From assembly GCA_041879295.1 (NCBI GenBank), contig CP047154.1, positions 1 through 38,892 on the forward strand: a stretch of 38,892 nt of DNA, in the 5' to 3' direction. Below are positions 13,255 to 22,760 of this stretch, piece by piece. This DNA comes from Pseudomonas putida (GTDB taxonomy: Bacteria > Pseudomonadota > Gammaproteobacteria > Pseudomonadales > Pseudomonadaceae). The notes under the pieces were generated by a model that saw only the letters and a program-made list of their open reading frames with translations, made no database searches and was not told where the DNA came from. The stretch's first letter is position 1, and every line of letters begins with the position of its first letter. The position numbers and the translations under genes are program-made.

Positions 13255-14412
13255 TCACTCCACCATTTCCAGGCCATACACATCGCTGAAATCAACGTCA
13301 CGCGGCACGAAGATCGAAACGGCTTCGCCGTGATTGACGGTCAGGGTTGGCGGGATGTTGATAGTGGCGCGCAATACTTCGCGGGCCAGCGAATCGGAGG
13401 TGTTCGAGGTGTTGTCGAGGTTCACGGTCGTGTCGCTGTCCGACTTGTCGGTGGAGTTCACCAGGGCCTGCATCAGACCACGGCTCAGGTCACTGAACAC
13501 GGAAATGAACATGGCACCACCGAAGCGATCCCAAAAGTGGGTATCGACCTGCCCAGGAATGCCGGCGCTACCGAGGCGGTTGGTACCAGGCGCATCGAGG
13601 TAGGCCACGGCGCCGTCGCGGTTGCGAACCCGCGACCACAGTACAAAGGCCCTGGCCTGGCCCATCAGGATGCCGCCACTGACTTCGCCTGTGATCTTCG
13701 CGCCCTTGTCGATCAGCACCACCGAACCGTCAGCCGAACGAACCTCCTTCGACACTTGGCAGGAAACGAAGCCGGGAACAGTGGTATCCAGCTCGGTGAT
13801 CGTGCCGCAGTTAATCATCGTGCCAGCGGCTATCGACATGCTCATGTTTTTCATGAGTGTCGCCCTGGATGCAGTGTACCGGGCGCTATTCATGCGTGTG
13901 GCCAACTCCGAACTGCCACTGCTGGTTTGTACCGGCTCGGCCTTCTCACCACGACTAGGCGTAGCGACTGCACCCTGGGAGCGCATTTCCTCTGTCCCGC
14001 TCGACGCACTGAGCCGGCGCTGCATGGCCTTTTGCTCAGGCGTTAGCTCGACCTTGCCCTGCTGTGCGGGCTGAGCCGGTTGCACCGGCTGCTGGTAGGT
14101 ACTGGCGGCTTGCGCCTGCTCGGCTGGCTGCTCGGCAGGTTCGTCCTCGGCGTTCGCAGGTGTGGTTGCGAAGCTCACACCCGGCAAGTTCCTGGCCTTG
14201 TTGGGCGAGGCTTTTTCGGCCTGTTCCTGCTGCTGGAGTTTCGGCGCAATCACATTGTTGTAGACGATCCAGCTAATGAGACACAGGGCAATCAGGAACA
14301 ACACGCCGATGAACGCTCGCAGGCCTGGCACTTTCTTTTTCGGCCCACCATCGAACCCGCCCCGGTCGTCCTCGAACGTGTCCAGTTCGTCGATATTTAC
14401 GTCGCGGCTCAT
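13255..14412 (-). CDS. trwE: TrwE, VirB10-type T4SS core protein
   Basis: A 385-residue protein. Short cytoplasmic N-terminus, one membrane helix (about 33-50, [18 protein letters not shown]), Gln/Pro-rich periplasmic linker (about 70-110) and a C-terminal VirB10/TrbI beta-barrel domain (about 190-380, with [19 protein letters not shown] strand region and [14 protein letters not shown]). It spans both membranes and senses ATP use by TrwB/TrwD. The start overlaps the trwF stop by 4 bases (ATGA). Confidence 0.96.
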   Translation of the reverse strand: MSRDVNIDELDTFEDDRGGFDGGPKKKVPGLRAFIGVLFLIALCLISWIVYNNVIAPKLQQQEQAEKASPNKARNLPGVSFATTPANAEDEPAEQPAEQAQAASTYQQPVQPAQPAQQGKVELTPEQKAMQRRLSASSGTEEMRSQGAVATPSRGEKAEPVQTSSGSSELATRMNSARYTASRATLMKNMSMSIAAGTMINCGTITELDTTVPGFVSCQVSKEVRSADGSVVLIDKGAKITGEVSGGILMGQARAFVLWSRVRNRDGAVAYLDAPGTNRLGSAGIPGQVDTHFWDRFGGAMFISVFSDLSRGLMQALVNSTDKSDSDTTVNLDNTSNTSDSLAREVLRATINIPPTLTVNHGEAVSIFVPRDVDFSDVYGLEMVE

Positions 14413-15287
14413 TCCTCACCCCCTTTCAACACGCGCTTAACCACGGGCGAGTTGGTGCCGGTCTTGCTAGCGCCCAACGCCGGGTTGTAACCGCCATTGA
14501 CTACACCCACCACGCGATCACCCAGGCGAACCCGCCATTCACGCGCCGTTGTCTCGGCCACGATGATGTTGGAATACTCGCCCTCGATGTGCGTCTGCGG
14601 GATGGTTTCCTTGCCATCCGGGCCAATCATGTAGACGTTTGGCAACGCTGCATTGGCCGGAAACTCGAAGTAGGTAAAGCGGAAATCATCCCAGGTGTGG
14701 GTCGGCCTGATCTCCAGGCTGTTCTCATCATCGGAGCGGGTATAGGCGATGTTCACTGGCCCGTTATTACCCTTGGCCAGCGCCTCGCGGACGCGTCGTT
14801 CTTCGAGCTTTTTGTTAGCAACCTTCATGTCTTCAAACGGGTATTTGAAGATGACGCCTACCGTGGCTTTGCGCATGCTCCAGGGCGTCTTGATGAACTC
14901 TTCTTTCACTTGTCCATCAGGGCCTTTGACGGCATTGCTGCCGATGTAGTGCAGCAGGAAGTAGTACGTCCGCTTGCTGGTCACCACGGTCAGGTTGGTG
15001 TCGCTCAGTTCGGCAATTGGCCGGATGAATACGTTGTTGTCCTTGTTGACCAGCTCCCAGGCGCTTTTCGCACCGAAGTTATGCGTCACGTAGACCTCAT
15101 CCGGGGCAAATTGGATGAGCGTTTGCAGGCCCACCACCCCGTCAATCTGAACAACGTCCATCGGGTTGTAGATCACCGTCTTGATCCGATAGTCGTAGGG
15201 GCTGTCTGTCTTCTCGTTGAGCGCCAGGGCAGGCGCCGATACCAGCGCCGCAGCCAAGGCAGTTGCAATAGCGAATTTGAGATTCAT
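14409..15287 (-). CDS. trwF: TrwF, VirB9-type outer-membrane complex protein
   Basis: A 292-residue protein with a signal peptide ([22 protein letters not shown], cleavage around residue 22) and VirB9/CagX-type beta domains. The C-terminal half contains the [11 protein letters not shown] strand typical of VirB9. It forms the core complex with TrwH and TrwE. It overlaps trwG by one base. Confidence 0.95.
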   Translation of the reverse strand: MNLKFAIATALAAALVSAPALALNEKTDSPYDYRIKTVIYNPMDVVQIDGVVGLQTLIQFAPDEVYVTHNFGAKSAWELVNKDNNVFIRPIAELSDTNLTVVTSKRTYYFLLHYIGSNAVKGPDGQVKEEFIKTPWSMRKATVGVIFKYPFEDMKVANKKLEERRVREALAKGNNGPVNIAYTRSDDENSLEIRPTHTWDDFRFTYFEFPANAALPNVYMIGPDGKETIPQTHIEGEYSNIIVAETTAREWRVRLGDRVVGVVNGGYNPALGASKTGTNSPVVKRVLKGGEE

Positions 15288-16009
15288 TATCGGCCCCCCC
15301 CACTGGCAACAGATTCGGCATTGACTCGGTACGAGTAGACGCGGAATCCAGCCGGGTTGATGTAGCGCTGCGCCGCCGTCAGCTCCATGTTGTCGTAGCG
15401 ATAGGACAGGGTAGCGATCCAGAATTGCGGAGCCTCATCCGCACCACGGGTGCGGTATTTTTCAGTGGTAGAGAAGCGAACCGTAGCGATACCTGTTTCA
15501 CGGTCGAGGATGACCGAGGAAACCTTGACCTTGACAGACTTGCGGTCGCCGACGGTCTTGTCCATGGCTTCCTTGGTGCCCCACTTGTAGCGCTTCTGGT
15601 AATCCTCGGCCACATCAGGGCCGGCCATCAGACCGATAGCGTCATAGTCTGCCTGCGCCGTGTTGAACTCGTAGCTTTCGTAATGGCGGATGAACGTAGA
15701 AACCCAGTAGGTATCTGCTACATCGCCATAGCTGGATTGCGGGGTCAGCAACGACACCTGCTGGATAGTGCCGTCACTATTCATAACCAGCATGTGCGCC
15801 GGGACCGGCTGGCTGTAGCGGTACATGGTGAAGCCGGTCACGGCCAACGCCACGCCGGCCAGAGCACCCAGGCCAGTCGCTACCCACCAGGCAACTCGAC
15901 GGGATTTCAGCACCTCATCGAGCAGATCCGTTTCCAGGTTCTGGCGTTCTTCTTGGAACACGGCCATGTCGGCCTTGGTAATTGCCTCGTTCTTATCAGC
16001 CCGACTCAT
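15287..16009 (-). CDS. trwG: TrwG, VirB8-type inner-membrane assembly factor
   Basis: A 240-residue protein: cytoplasmic N-terminus with charged helices (1-38), one membrane helix (39-62, VAWWVATGLGALAGVALAVTGF) and an NTF2-like periplasmic VirB8 domain (about 90-235). It nucleates the T4SS inner-membrane complex. It overlaps trwH by 4 bases. Confidence 0.95.
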   Translation of the reverse strand: MSRADKNEAITKADMAVFQEERQNLETDLLDEVLKSRRVAWWVATGLGALAGVALAVTGFTMYRYSQPVPAHMLVMNSDGTIQQVSLLTPQSSYGDVADTYWVSTFIRHYESYEFNTAQADYDAIGLMAGPDVAEDYQKRYKWGTKEAMDKTVGDRKSVKVKVSSVILDRETGIATVRFSTTEKYRTRGADEAPQFWIATLSYRYDNMELTAAQRYINPAGFRVYSYRVNAESVASGGGR

Positions 16010-16197
16010 TCTTTACGTTCTCCATTCGTGGCCTGGGGAATTACCCCAGGGCGTCCTACTAGGGCGCTGGGCAACGTCTTGTTGACCGGCACCAAATTGG
16101 TCATGTCAGGCTCAGGTGCGGGCTTGGGCTTGCTTGCGCATCCAGCCAGAGCCGCAACCAGTAAGATCCCGACCAATCCCGTCGAAAACCGCACCAT
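16006..16197 (-). CDS. trwH: TrwH, VirB7-type lipoprotein
   Basis: A 63-residue lipoprotein with signal peptide and lipobox LAGC (Cys20), followed by a Pro/Lys-rich mature part. It stabilises TrwF in the outer-membrane core. SD GAGG 8 bases before ATG 16197. First gene after a strong promoter and operator at 16231-16259, so it starts the trwH-G-F-E-D unit. Confidence 0.9.
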   Translation of the reverse strand: MVRFSTGLVGILLVAALAGCASKPKPAPEPDMTNLVPVNKTLPSALVGRPGVIPQATNGERKE

Positions 16198-16230
16198 GTG
16201 ATTTACCTCAGATGAGAAAAAGACAGGGCC

Positions 16231-16259
16231 ATAATAAATCCCTGAAATTATAATTTCAA
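16231..16259 (-). promoter_or_regulatory. trwH-D promoter with palindromic operator
   Basis: On the - strand: -35 TTGAAA (16259-16254), 17-bp spacer, -10 TATTAT (16236-16231). The palindrome TGAAATTATAATTTCA (16243-16258) overlaps the -35. The same palindrome pattern (centre GC in place of AT) lies between trwN and the H-NS-like gene, implying a common repressor. Confidence 0.8.
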
Positions 16260-16289
16260 GGACTTATTACAGCCCAAATGTGATTCCGT

Positions 16290-17348
16290 TTAGCCTGCTC
16301 GGCGTGAACCTCTGGCCATGCCCTGCATGGCAGTACCCACAGCACTTGCCGCTGCGCCGGCTGGACCGGCTGCCGCACCTGCCGCTGCTCCAGCAGCTGC
16401 ACCACCACCGGCACCTGCACCAGCACCCGCACCAGAGCCAGCGCCGGCTCCGCCGCCTTTTCCGGCGTTACCACCGCCACCCTTGCCTGGGCGTTGACGA
16501 CCCGGTACGAACTGCACCGAGACACCACTACCCCAGGACGCGGCCAGGTCGGGGATCTTCTTGAGGACAAACCACGTCACCACGGTCAGAAGGCCGCAGG
16601 TGATGATTGGTACCAAGATCGGCGAGTTGGCTGCCGGGTCTGCCGCCGCCGCCACTGCTTTGCCGTAAAACTTCATCAGCAGGCCGAAGGTGGCGGACAG
16701 CAGGATGGTTATCAGCCCGAAGTTGATAACCGAACCGATCCACTTCGAGAACAGGTCGCGCAGGGAGTCGAACATCAGGCACATGATAAAGATCGGCCCG
16801 AAACAGACCGCGATGGCCAGCATAAACTTGGCCATCAGGATCAGGGCCGCGCCAATGCCGCAGACCAGCACCGTGGAAAGAAGCACCGCAGCCGCCAACA
16901 AGAAGCTCGCAAGGCCTGCACCACTGGTCACGCCTGCGTTATCAAAGGCACGCTGCGCGGTTTTCAAGCCATTTTCCAGCGCCTTGTCGATGGTACTGGC
17001 GACTTCGTTCTGCACGTTGGAACCCGACTTGCCATCGACAATCAGGATCGAGGCGAACTCATCGGGTGTTTTCAGCGCCACATCTGCGAGTTCGGTCTGA
17101 TACCAACCGCCCGCCGACGATATGCTGAGAATGAGGCCCCAGAATGCGAACTTCTTGAGCATGTCTGTCAGCGGCTCGCCGTCGCCGCCGTAGAGTTTAA
17201 AGGCGCCTTCGACCATGAGAACAATGGTTAAACCCAGGGCAACCAACGGTGTCACAGCGGCAATGATGGTCGCCACGTTCGACGCCACCAGCTCCTTGGA
17301 CACTTCGTCCATGTAGCTGAATATCTGAGTCGTTGCGTTATAAGCCAT
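16290..17348 (-). CDS. trwI: TrwI, VirB6-type polytopic channel protein
   Basis: A 352-residue protein with about six membrane segments (e.g. around residues 24-48, 150-190 and 215-265) of the TrbL/VirB6 family. The C-terminal about 60 residues are almost only Gly, Ala and Lys (GKGGG, GAGAGAG and AAAGAAAG type repeats), a low-complexity cytoplasmic or periplasmic tail. It forms the inner-membrane stalk of the channel. It follows eex by 12 bases; SD GGGGGTG precedes ATG. Confidence 0.93.
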   Translation of the reverse strand: MAYNATTQIFSYMDEVSKELVASNVATIIAAVTPLVALGLTIVLMVEGAFKLYGGDGEPLTDMLKKFAFWGLILSISSAGGWYQTELADVALKTPDEFASILIVDGKSGSNVQNEVASTIDKALENGLKTAQRAFDNAGVTSGAGLASFLLAAAVLLSTVLVCGIGAALILMAKFMLAIAVCFGPIFIMCLMFDSLRDLFSKWIGSVINFGLITILLSATFGLLMKFYGKAVAAAADPAANSPILVPIITCGLLTVVTWFVLKKIPDLAASWGSGVSVQFVPGRQRPGKGGGGNAGKGGGAGAGSGAGAGAGAGGGAAAGAAAGAAAGPAGAAASAVGTAMQGMARGSRRAG

Positions 17349-17360
17349 TGTTCACCCCCG

Positions 17361-17615
17361 TCACTTCTTATCGAGCTTGAGGTCGATGCTGTAATCCGAC
17401 TGCCCTTTGCCCATGGTCACGACTTGAGCCTCAGCGGCCAGGGCATTCTGGCAATCAGCGCTCACCTGCTCTTTGGCATCGTTACGGCACTCGGCAACGC
17501 GAACCGCCCGTTCCTTGTCATGCTGCATGTACCACTCTTTGGTGTTGGCCTCACCACAAGCGGCCAGGGCAGCGAAGAGTGGCAACAGGCATACGATCTT
17601 TTTCATAACGGTCAT
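17361..17615 (-). CDS. eex: Eex, entry-exclusion lipoprotein (EexN type)
   Basis: An 84-residue protein with signal peptide and lipobox LAAC (Cys near residue 21; MKKIVCLLPLFAALAAC), then the EexN-like pattern WYMQHDKERAVRVAECRND and a second ECxND/DCQNA cysteine. It prevents redundant conjugation between plasmid-bearing cells, acting at the recipient envelope. Situated between trwJ and trwI, as in R388/pKM101-type systems. ATG 17606 (MKKIV) is an equally good start. It overlaps trwJ by 4 bases. Confidence 0.85.
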   Translation of the reverse strand: MTVMKKIVCLLPLFAALAACGEANTKEWYMQHDKERAVRVAECRNDAKEQVSADCQNALAAEAQVVTMGKGQSDYSIDLKLDKK

Positions 17616-18385
17616 TCCGTGAGGTTAGGGGCTTCAAGATTGTCGTTCTGATCGCCAATGACATAGCGGCGAACGGCAGTCTGTTGTTGTTGTTGCAGTA
17701 CCTTGTCTTGCGACTGCTGGAGGATGGCCATCAGTTGCAACTTGGCTTGCTCGCCCTGGATCGCGCCTTGAGCGGTCGAGATTCTGGCTTGCAGATCAGC
17801 GATTTCTTTCTGCGACGTGGTTGTGTCGATCTGGTTGGTCAGCGTCTGGATATCTTCCAGTTCGCGCATCTGGTTGTTGTAGGCCTGCTGCGCCATTACG
17901 CGGTCATATGCCCCTTTTTCCTTGAGACGCTGGTTCACCAGGTCCAGTGCCTCGGTTCGTCCCATGTTCTCGACCTCGCTATCGAACTGGGTGAGCATGT
18001 CGCGCACAGAGCCTGTGATGCTCGAATTGCTGTTCATCGCGTCGGAGTAAACCTTGCTCCAGTCAGCCGGCAGGTTCTTCTGCAATGCATCAGCACTACC
18101 AGGCAGCATCCCACCAAATCCGCGTGCGCCGGTCATAGAGGCGTACATGCCTTCTTGGGTTTCCAGCTGCGACTTGAGGTTGGCCAACTGCTGGACCATG
18201 TTCTGGACTTGCAGCGCCGTGTTGGCCAGCACGGCAGGGTCTTCGACAACGACTTGTGCATGCGAGACGCTTGCGGCCCCCAGGAAGATGGCCATCGTGC
18301 AGCTCCGCACGATGGCTTTTACCTTGAGCGCCGGCAGACGCATTACGTCCTGGGTGTCCGCAGCGGCGAAAACGTACTTTTCCAT
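17612..18385 (-). CDS. trwJ: TrwJ, VirB5-type minor pilin/adhesin
   Basis: A 257-residue secreted protein of the VirB5 family. A hydrophobic signal (IVRSCTMAIFLGAASVSHA) lies at about residues 25-44, so cleavage before QVVVEDPAVLANT is expected. A long alpha-helical, Gln-rich body follows (LANTALQVQNMVQQLANLKSQL). ATG 18385 follows AGGAGC and is 2 bases past the trwK stop; ATG 18343 would give a more usual signal peptide and is an alternative. It sits at the pilus tip and contributes to recipient contact. Confidence 0.9.
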   Translation of the reverse strand: MEKYVFAAADTQDVMRLPALKVKAIVRSCTMAIFLGAASVSHAQVVVEDPAVLANTALQVQNMVQQLANLKSQLETQEGMYASMTGARGFGGMLPGSADALQKNLPADWSKVYSDAMNSNSSITGSVRDMLTQFDSEVENMGRTEALDLVNQRLKEKGAYDRVMAQQAYNNQMRELEDIQTLTNQIDTTTSQKEIADLQARISTAQGAIQGEQAKLQLMAILQQSQDKVLQQQQQTAVRRYVIGDQNDNLEAPNLTE

Positions 18386-18386
18386 G

Positions 18387-21035
18387 TCAGTTGCTCCTGT
18401 TCTGTTGCTTGGGTAAAACCGCTTCCCAATACTTCGGCAGCCAAACCTCTGGCTTGGCGTTTGGATTGGCGGCAAGGATGCTTTCCAGGCGATCCGCATT
18501 GTCCGGGGTGCCCGAAAGGATGCTTATTGCCTTCTCCATCCCGCGCAGATCCATAGTTGCAATGGCCGATTGACTGCCCTGCTTGACCAAGAACTGACGG
18601 CTGAACTCAGGGATGTTTAGCAGCGCCTGATATTCCGCCTCGGTCAGTTTCAGCCCCTTCATGTAGTCCACGGGGTCTGCTTCCGGGTTTTCCAGCAGGA
18701 TCTTGGTCACGCACTGCTGCATGATCGTTTTGCCGATCCGGCTTTCCAGGGCGTCGTTTGGTTCCTGCGTGGAGAAGACGTAGATCGCGTCCTTTTTCCG
18801 GTCGGTCTTCAAACCGCGCTTCACTTCCACATCCATGTAGGGATCGTCCAGATACTGGGCGAATTCATCGAACACCTGAATTACGCGGCAGCTACCATCG
18901 ATGGCCAGGCGCACGCGATAGAACAGGTACATCAGCAACGGCGTGCGGGCTTGTGGGGCCGGTTGATCCGGGGCCACGATAAAGTCGGTCAGATCGAAAC
19001 CAAACACCTTGTGCGTGTCGAAGGTCAGGGCGTCGGACGGGTTATCGAACAACCAACCATGTTCACCACCTCGGCACCAGGGCTTGAGCATTTCAGCCAG
19101 GGACAATTTCTGCTGGTTGTTGACTCGCGCCGCTGCCGGGATCTGCCGCCAAATCGCATAGAACGAACGCAGCTCTTTGTCGACCAGGCCACTGACCATC
19201 ACATGGTCAACAGCTTTGCCGATGAGTTCCACGTCGGTCTGTTCAATCGGGCCGCCGTTCGTGGTTTCCGCGCAAATCCTGATCAGACGCTTGACCATGG
19301 CAACGTTGGCGGTAGTCGGCTCGATTTGCGCCGGCTGCCAGCCCGTCGATTCGCCCTCGCGCAGCACGGTATAGCGCCCTTCCAGGGACGTCACCAGGGG
19401 CATCATGCCCCGGTCTTTGTCGTAGCAGATAACCCGTGGCTCGAACTTGCTGGACTGGGTAATCAACGCATTGAGCAGGGTCGTCTTACCGGCACCGGTC
19501 TGGCCGAGGATCAGGGTGTGGCCTGGCGGACGCTTGCCGAACGACTGTTCTTCCATCGGCGACACGTGCCAGTTGAAGAACAGCGGCGTACCTGCCGTGG
19601 TCTTGAACAACGTGACTGCTGGTCCCCAGGGGTTGTTGTTCGCCTTGCCAGTCATGAAGCCGTGAAACGGCGAGAAGCACAGGAAGTTCCAGCTATTCAC
19701 TGGGACCGGGCGGGGAACATACGCATGGTTGGCCGGCAGCATTGCGTAAAAGGCAGCCTCGGAAGCGAGGCCAACCGAGTCAGCCTTGATACCGCAGTCG
19801 GTCATCATGCCCTTGGCTTTGCGGGCCAGCTTCTGTACGTCTTTCGCAGTGTTTGCCCAAACGTGGATGGTCGCGTGATGGAAACCCATGACAAACCGCC
19901 GCGAGGTCACATCGTCCTCGGCGTCTTCCAACTGCCGAATCTGCGACTTGCCCTTGTCCTTGGTTTCCAGCATCGATTTCTGCTGGTTAGACAGGAACGT
20001 CTGAGCAGCCCCCAGCGACATGCAGCAATAGGATTGGGTCAGCACGTATTCAAAATCAGCTTCCATCAGCAGGTTCAGCTGGCCAGGCTCCGTCTCATCG
20101 TCGTAATCGACGATCTCAACACCAGCCAAGTAATCAATACCATCGAAGCGGCGGCGCTGGATAATGTCGCCCCAAATAGAGGATACGGGCCGGGTTTCCA
20201 CCAAATACGAACGAATCTTCGAGCGGCAGACGGGTACTGGCTGCCAGTAACCGTTGATGAGGAACGACAGCCATTCCAGGGCAGTAGAAAATGCCCGAAG
20301 GCTCCCGGCGCTTTCTGACGCAGGAACTGCCGGCGCTGGTGCGGTCTTCACCGTATCGGCCAGAAGGTCGTCAGGATCGATATCGAAGGCATCAGCCTCA
20401 AGCCCGGTTTCATCAGCCAGCCAGGTGTCATCTTCCTGATTCTCGGCAGTGGCGATTTCGCCGCGGCTGTTGCGATAGTAGACGCCCAACCGCTCAATAC
20501 CGTAAGGCTTGAGCGTGTGCATGACACGGCTGCTGATCTCTTCCAGGGCGTTCAACGCCTCGTTGCGCATGTCTACCAACTCTTCGCGGGTTGGTCGCTC
20601 CATCTTGGAAAAGACCTTCTGCGCCAGGTCGCCTACGGGGTTGTAAACCACCGTGAGGTAGAGATCATTCACCATCAGCGGCTTAGACTGGAAGCTCTTG
20701 CGGTAGCTGTCGTCAAAGTGCTGGGCGAACGCCAAGTTCCACTCCGTTTCCGGGTAGTCGTTGACCTCGCGGTGATGCTGATGGGTCCAATACTTGACGT
20801 GCTCGGTGCTGATCTGCCTGAACATGGTGTTCAGATCTCGGTGCCAGCGGATCAGGTCGAGATCCGAGGCACAATCGTGCGTGCGACCACGAAGCTTGAA
20901 GATCGTCAGCAGCTCGCCGTTTTCCGTGCTGATTACGTGGTCGGTGATGTGGTGTTGATACGGTACGAATTTTTTGAAGGAAGGTTCCTTCGTGAATTTT
21001 TTGACGCTCTTTACATCGCGGGCTGTTACGGCCAT
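18387..21035 (-). CDS. trwK: TrwK, VirB4-type T4SS ATPase
   Basis: An 882-residue protein, about 60 longer than R388 TrwK (823). VirB4 N-terminal domain, then the ATPase with Walker A GQTGAGKTT (511-519), Walker B VIQVFDEFAQ and an arginine-finger region near the C-terminus. The extra length is largely an acidic/Ala-Pro insertion at about residues 190-245 (NQEDDTWLADETGLEADAFD, then PAPAVPASES). It energises pilin extraction and substrate transfer. The start overlaps the trwM stop by one base. Confidence 0.96.
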   Translation of the reverse strand: MAVTARDVKSVKKFTKEPSFKKFVPYQHHITDHVISTENGELLTIFKLRGRTHDCASDLDLIRWHRDLNTMFRQISTEHVKYWTHQHHREVNDYPETEWNLAFAQHFDDSYRKSFQSKPLMVNDLYLTVVYNPVGDLAQKVFSKMERPTREELVDMRNEALNALEEISSRVMHTLKPYGIERLGVYYRNSRGEIATAENQEDDTWLADETGLEADAFDIDPDDLLADTVKTAPAPAVPASESAGSLRAFSTALEWLSFLINGYWQPVPVCRSKIRSYLVETRPVSSIWGDIIQRRRFDGIDYLAGVEIVDYDDETEPGQLNLLMEADFEYVLTQSYCCMSLGAAQTFLSNQQKSMLETKDKGKSQIRQLEDAEDDVTSRRFVMGFHHATIHVWANTAKDVQKLARKAKGMMTDCGIKADSVGLASEAAFYAMLPANHAYVPRPVPVNSWNFLCFSPFHGFMTGKANNNPWGPAVTLFKTTAGTPLFFNWHVSPMEEQSFGKRPPGHTLILGQTGAGKTTLLNALITQSSKFEPRVICYDKDRGMMPLVTSLEGRYTVLREGESTGWQPAQIEPTTANVAMVKRLIRICAETTNGGPIEQTDVELIGKAVDHVMVSGLVDKELRSFYAIWRQIPAAARVNNQQKLSLAEMLKPWCRGGEHGWLFDNPSDALTFDTHKVFGFDLTDFIVAPDQPAPQARTPLLMYLFYRVRLAIDGSCRVIQVFDEFAQYLDDPYMDVEVKRGLKTDRKKDAIYVFSTQEPNDALESRIGKTIMQQCVTKILLENPEADPVDYMKGLKLTEAEYQALLNIPEFSRQFLVKQGSQSAIATMDLRGMEKAISILSGTPDNADRLESILAANPNAKPEVWLPKYWEAVLPKQQNRSN

Positions 21036-21352
21036 TAGTCTTGATCTCCGTAGTCCCTGGGCGAGTAACTAGACCCGCCCCACAAGTTCGTAAAAGACGA
21101 TTCAGACCTGTTCACAATCTTGGTCTTCCAAGCCAGGTAGAGAATCCGAAAAGCTCGGTCATCGTGCTTGGTGATGCACCATTCGATGACAAACAGGAAC
21201 ACGAATACCCCAATGGCCCACAGGTGAATGAACTGGAACAACGCGCCGCAGAACATGAAGGTGACGAGCAACACAGTTCTAGGCACACCAGCTAAGGTCG
21301 GCAACCGAGTTGCCCCTTTGAACAAGGGGAACCGTCCTTGTGAGAAATTCAA
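21035..21352 (-). CDS. trwM: TrwM, VirB3-type inner-membrane protein
   Basis: A 105-residue protein with one or two adjoining membrane helices (about residues 27-65: VLLVTFMFCGALFQF, then FVFLFVIEW) and a conserved ITKHDDRAFRIL segment typical of VirB3. It works with TrwK and the pilin TrwL, and lies between them. Confidence 0.9.
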   Translation of the reverse strand: MNFSQGRFPLFKGATRLPTLAGVPRTVLLVTFMFCGALFQFIHLWAIGVFVFLFVIEWCITKHDDRAFRILYLAWKTKIVNRSESSFTNLWGGSSYSPRDYGDQD

Positions 21353-21366
21353 TTCGATAACCTCCC

Positions 21367-21394
21367 AAGGGCGGGACCAGCAGGTCCCACCCTT
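21367..21394 (-). terminator. Intercistronic stem-loop after the pilin gene
   Basis: AAGGGCGGGACC (21367-21378), loop AGCA, GGTCCCACCCTT (21383-21394), one mismatch. It lies between trwL and trwM. It may attenuate downstream transcription or protect the pilin mRNA so that the major pilin is made in excess. Confidence 0.6.
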
Positions 21395-21400
21395 CTGGTA

Positions 21401-21700
21401 TCAGCCGAAGAAGAAACTGACGATGTAACTGGCAGAGCCAGCACCGATCATTGCCAGGGCGCCACGGGTAGCAAAGTCAGCGCGAACAACGTGCGCCCAC
21501 CAGAGGATGCACAGCACCGCCAGTACCACGGCGCAGGCAAGCGGAATCCACGTATCGAGCCAGGTTTTCATCGAGGTCAGCGAAGAGTTTGCCGTATCAA
21601 CCCCCGCTGCTTGGGCCAGACTCGACCCGAAGATGCACAGCAGAACCATGCAGACCATGCCCAGTTTCTTGCCGTTTACACCAACATTCAGTTTGTCCAT
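21401..21700 (-). CDS. trwL: TrwL, VirB2-type major pilin precursor
   Basis: A 99-residue pro-pilin. Long signal sequence (KKLGMVCMVLLCIFGSSLAQA, cleavage after about residue 32), then a mature pilin with two membrane helices (IPLACAVVLAVLCILWW and GALAMIGAGSASYIVSFFF) separated by a short charged loop. It builds the conjugative pilus. SD GGAGTG before ATG 21700. Confidence 0.9.
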   Translation of the reverse strand: MDKLNVGVNGKKLGMVCMVLLCIFGSSLAQAAGVDTANSSLTSMKTWLDTWIPLACAVVLAVLCILWWAHVVRADFATRGALAMIGAGSASYIVSFFFG

Positions 21701-21703
21701 ATT

Positions 21704-21988
21704 TCACTCCGTTACTGGTAAATCAAAGTCCGTTAATAGAAGCTCACACCGTTCGATGCTTAGCTTTTCCCTCAGCCACTCGGCCAACAGTCGAAGATCA
21801 GCCCACGTTCTAACCTCCCCTGTATCCTTTACACGCAACGAACAGCACACCGTTTGCCCGTCGTCGCTAATGACTTCAAAGAGTGGAAGCCATTTCTTTT
21901 CTTCCAATCTCTGAATCCATGTCCGTATTAATTTCTTCTTGCTGCTCATTTCCTCTAGTTGTTTTTGCTGGATGAGAAAGACCTTCAT
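21704..21988 (-). CDS. Small basic protein in the korA position (possible regulator)
   Basis: A 94-residue, highly charged protein with an N-terminal Gln/Lys-rich helix (MKVFLIQQKQLEEMSSKKKLIRTWIQRLEEKKW), a beta-like middle part and a C-terminal Leu/Glu helix. It overlaps the end of trwN by about 110 bases. ATG 21988 has CGGAG 6 bases upstream; the in-frame ATG 22003 has none. In R388 and Bartonella trw loci small korA/korB repressors lie in this area, so a transcriptional regulator of the trw operon is plausible. No clear HTH is visible and I do not assign a symbol. Confidence 0.55.
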   Translation of the reverse strand: MKVFLIQQKQLEEMSSKKKLIRTWIQRLEEKKWLPLFEVISDDGQTVCCSLRVKDTGEVRTWADLRLLAEWLREKLSIERCELLLTDFDLPVTE

Positions 21989-22748
21989 TTGGCGCTCCGT
22001 CATGTTGCCGCGCCATCACCTCGAAGCCGTCTTGAGTGCTATTGGCAAATCCGTCCGGGGTTGAATCGTCGAACCCATCAGACCGGCCCAGCCTTGCGTT
22101 CTCAGCGGGTAGCGCGTCCTCCTGCTCAACGCTACTCCCCACTTGGCCGCCTTCACTCTCCACTCCATCGAGGCGCAGCGCAGGCACTCTCATAGTGTTA
22201 TTGGCTTGAGCCACCGCCAGAATCTTTCCCACATATCCATTTGTGAAACCGTCCCTCTGATTACCGGTGTTGTAGCAACTAAGGGCATTTCGCAAAGCAG
22301 CCTGCCCGTCCTGATTAGTCGCAACAGCGGCCCGGTAGCAGTCCGACAAGATTCGGTCCAGGGCGGCCAGATTCTTACACGGCTCAAGCATGTCCACAGC
22401 AGAAACCCCTAACGCTGCCAAGTTCCCCGACCAGATTTGCCCGTAGCCGGTATCGAAACTGGCGCCTTCACGAGCAAGCTTTTCGACTACTGCCTTCGCG
22501 TCCTCGAAGGTTTCTGTCTTTGGCTGCTTACTCCAGGGCACGCCGTTTACATGGACTGCAAATGGATTGTTTCTCGACTCATGGCTAACCACATACCCGA
22601 CCGTCTCAGGCGCCACGTTCGGCGCACATTGCTTTGCTAAAGCCATGACACTCATCGACAATTTACCGTTCGCATTAGCCAGCAATGGATTTCCGGCGGC
22701 GACGAGCGCAAGAGCAATGACTGCGGTGAAGGTTTGATGGTTGGCCAT
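21876..22748 (-). CDS. trwN: TrwN, VirB1-type lytic transglycosylase
   Basis: A 290-residue protein with signal peptide (cleaved near residue 26) and an SLT domain: catalytic Glu57 in VVSHESRNNPFAV, then DTGYGQIW and ALSCYNTGN. It opens peptidoglycan for T4SS assembly in the periplasm. The C-terminal about 100 residues are acidic and low-complexity, with DGFxxSTPDGF and STQDGF repeats. First gene of the trw - strand operon, preceded by a palindromic operator. Confidence 0.9.
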   Translation of the reverse strand: MANHQTFTAVIALALVAAGNPLLANANGKLSMSVMALAKQCAPNVAPETVGYVVSHESRNNPFAVHVNGVPWSKQPKTETFEDAKAVVEKLAREGASFDTGYGQIWSGNLAALGVSAVDMLEPCKNLAALDRILSDCYRAAVATNQDGQAALRNALSCYNTGNQRDGFTNGYVGKILAVAQANNTMRVPALRLDGVESEGGQVGSSVEQEDALPAENARLGRSDGFDDSTPDGFANSTQDGFEVMARQHDGAPNEGLSHPAKTTRGNEQQEEINTDMDSEIGRKEMASTL

Positions 22749-22760
22749 TCCGTTTGTCCT

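Noticed and set aside
18951..20318. Long + strand open frame of 455 codons opposite trwK
   Set aside because: It is a shadow of trwK: composition is unusual (His/Arg/Gln-rich), there is no family signal and trwK has clear motifs on the other strand.
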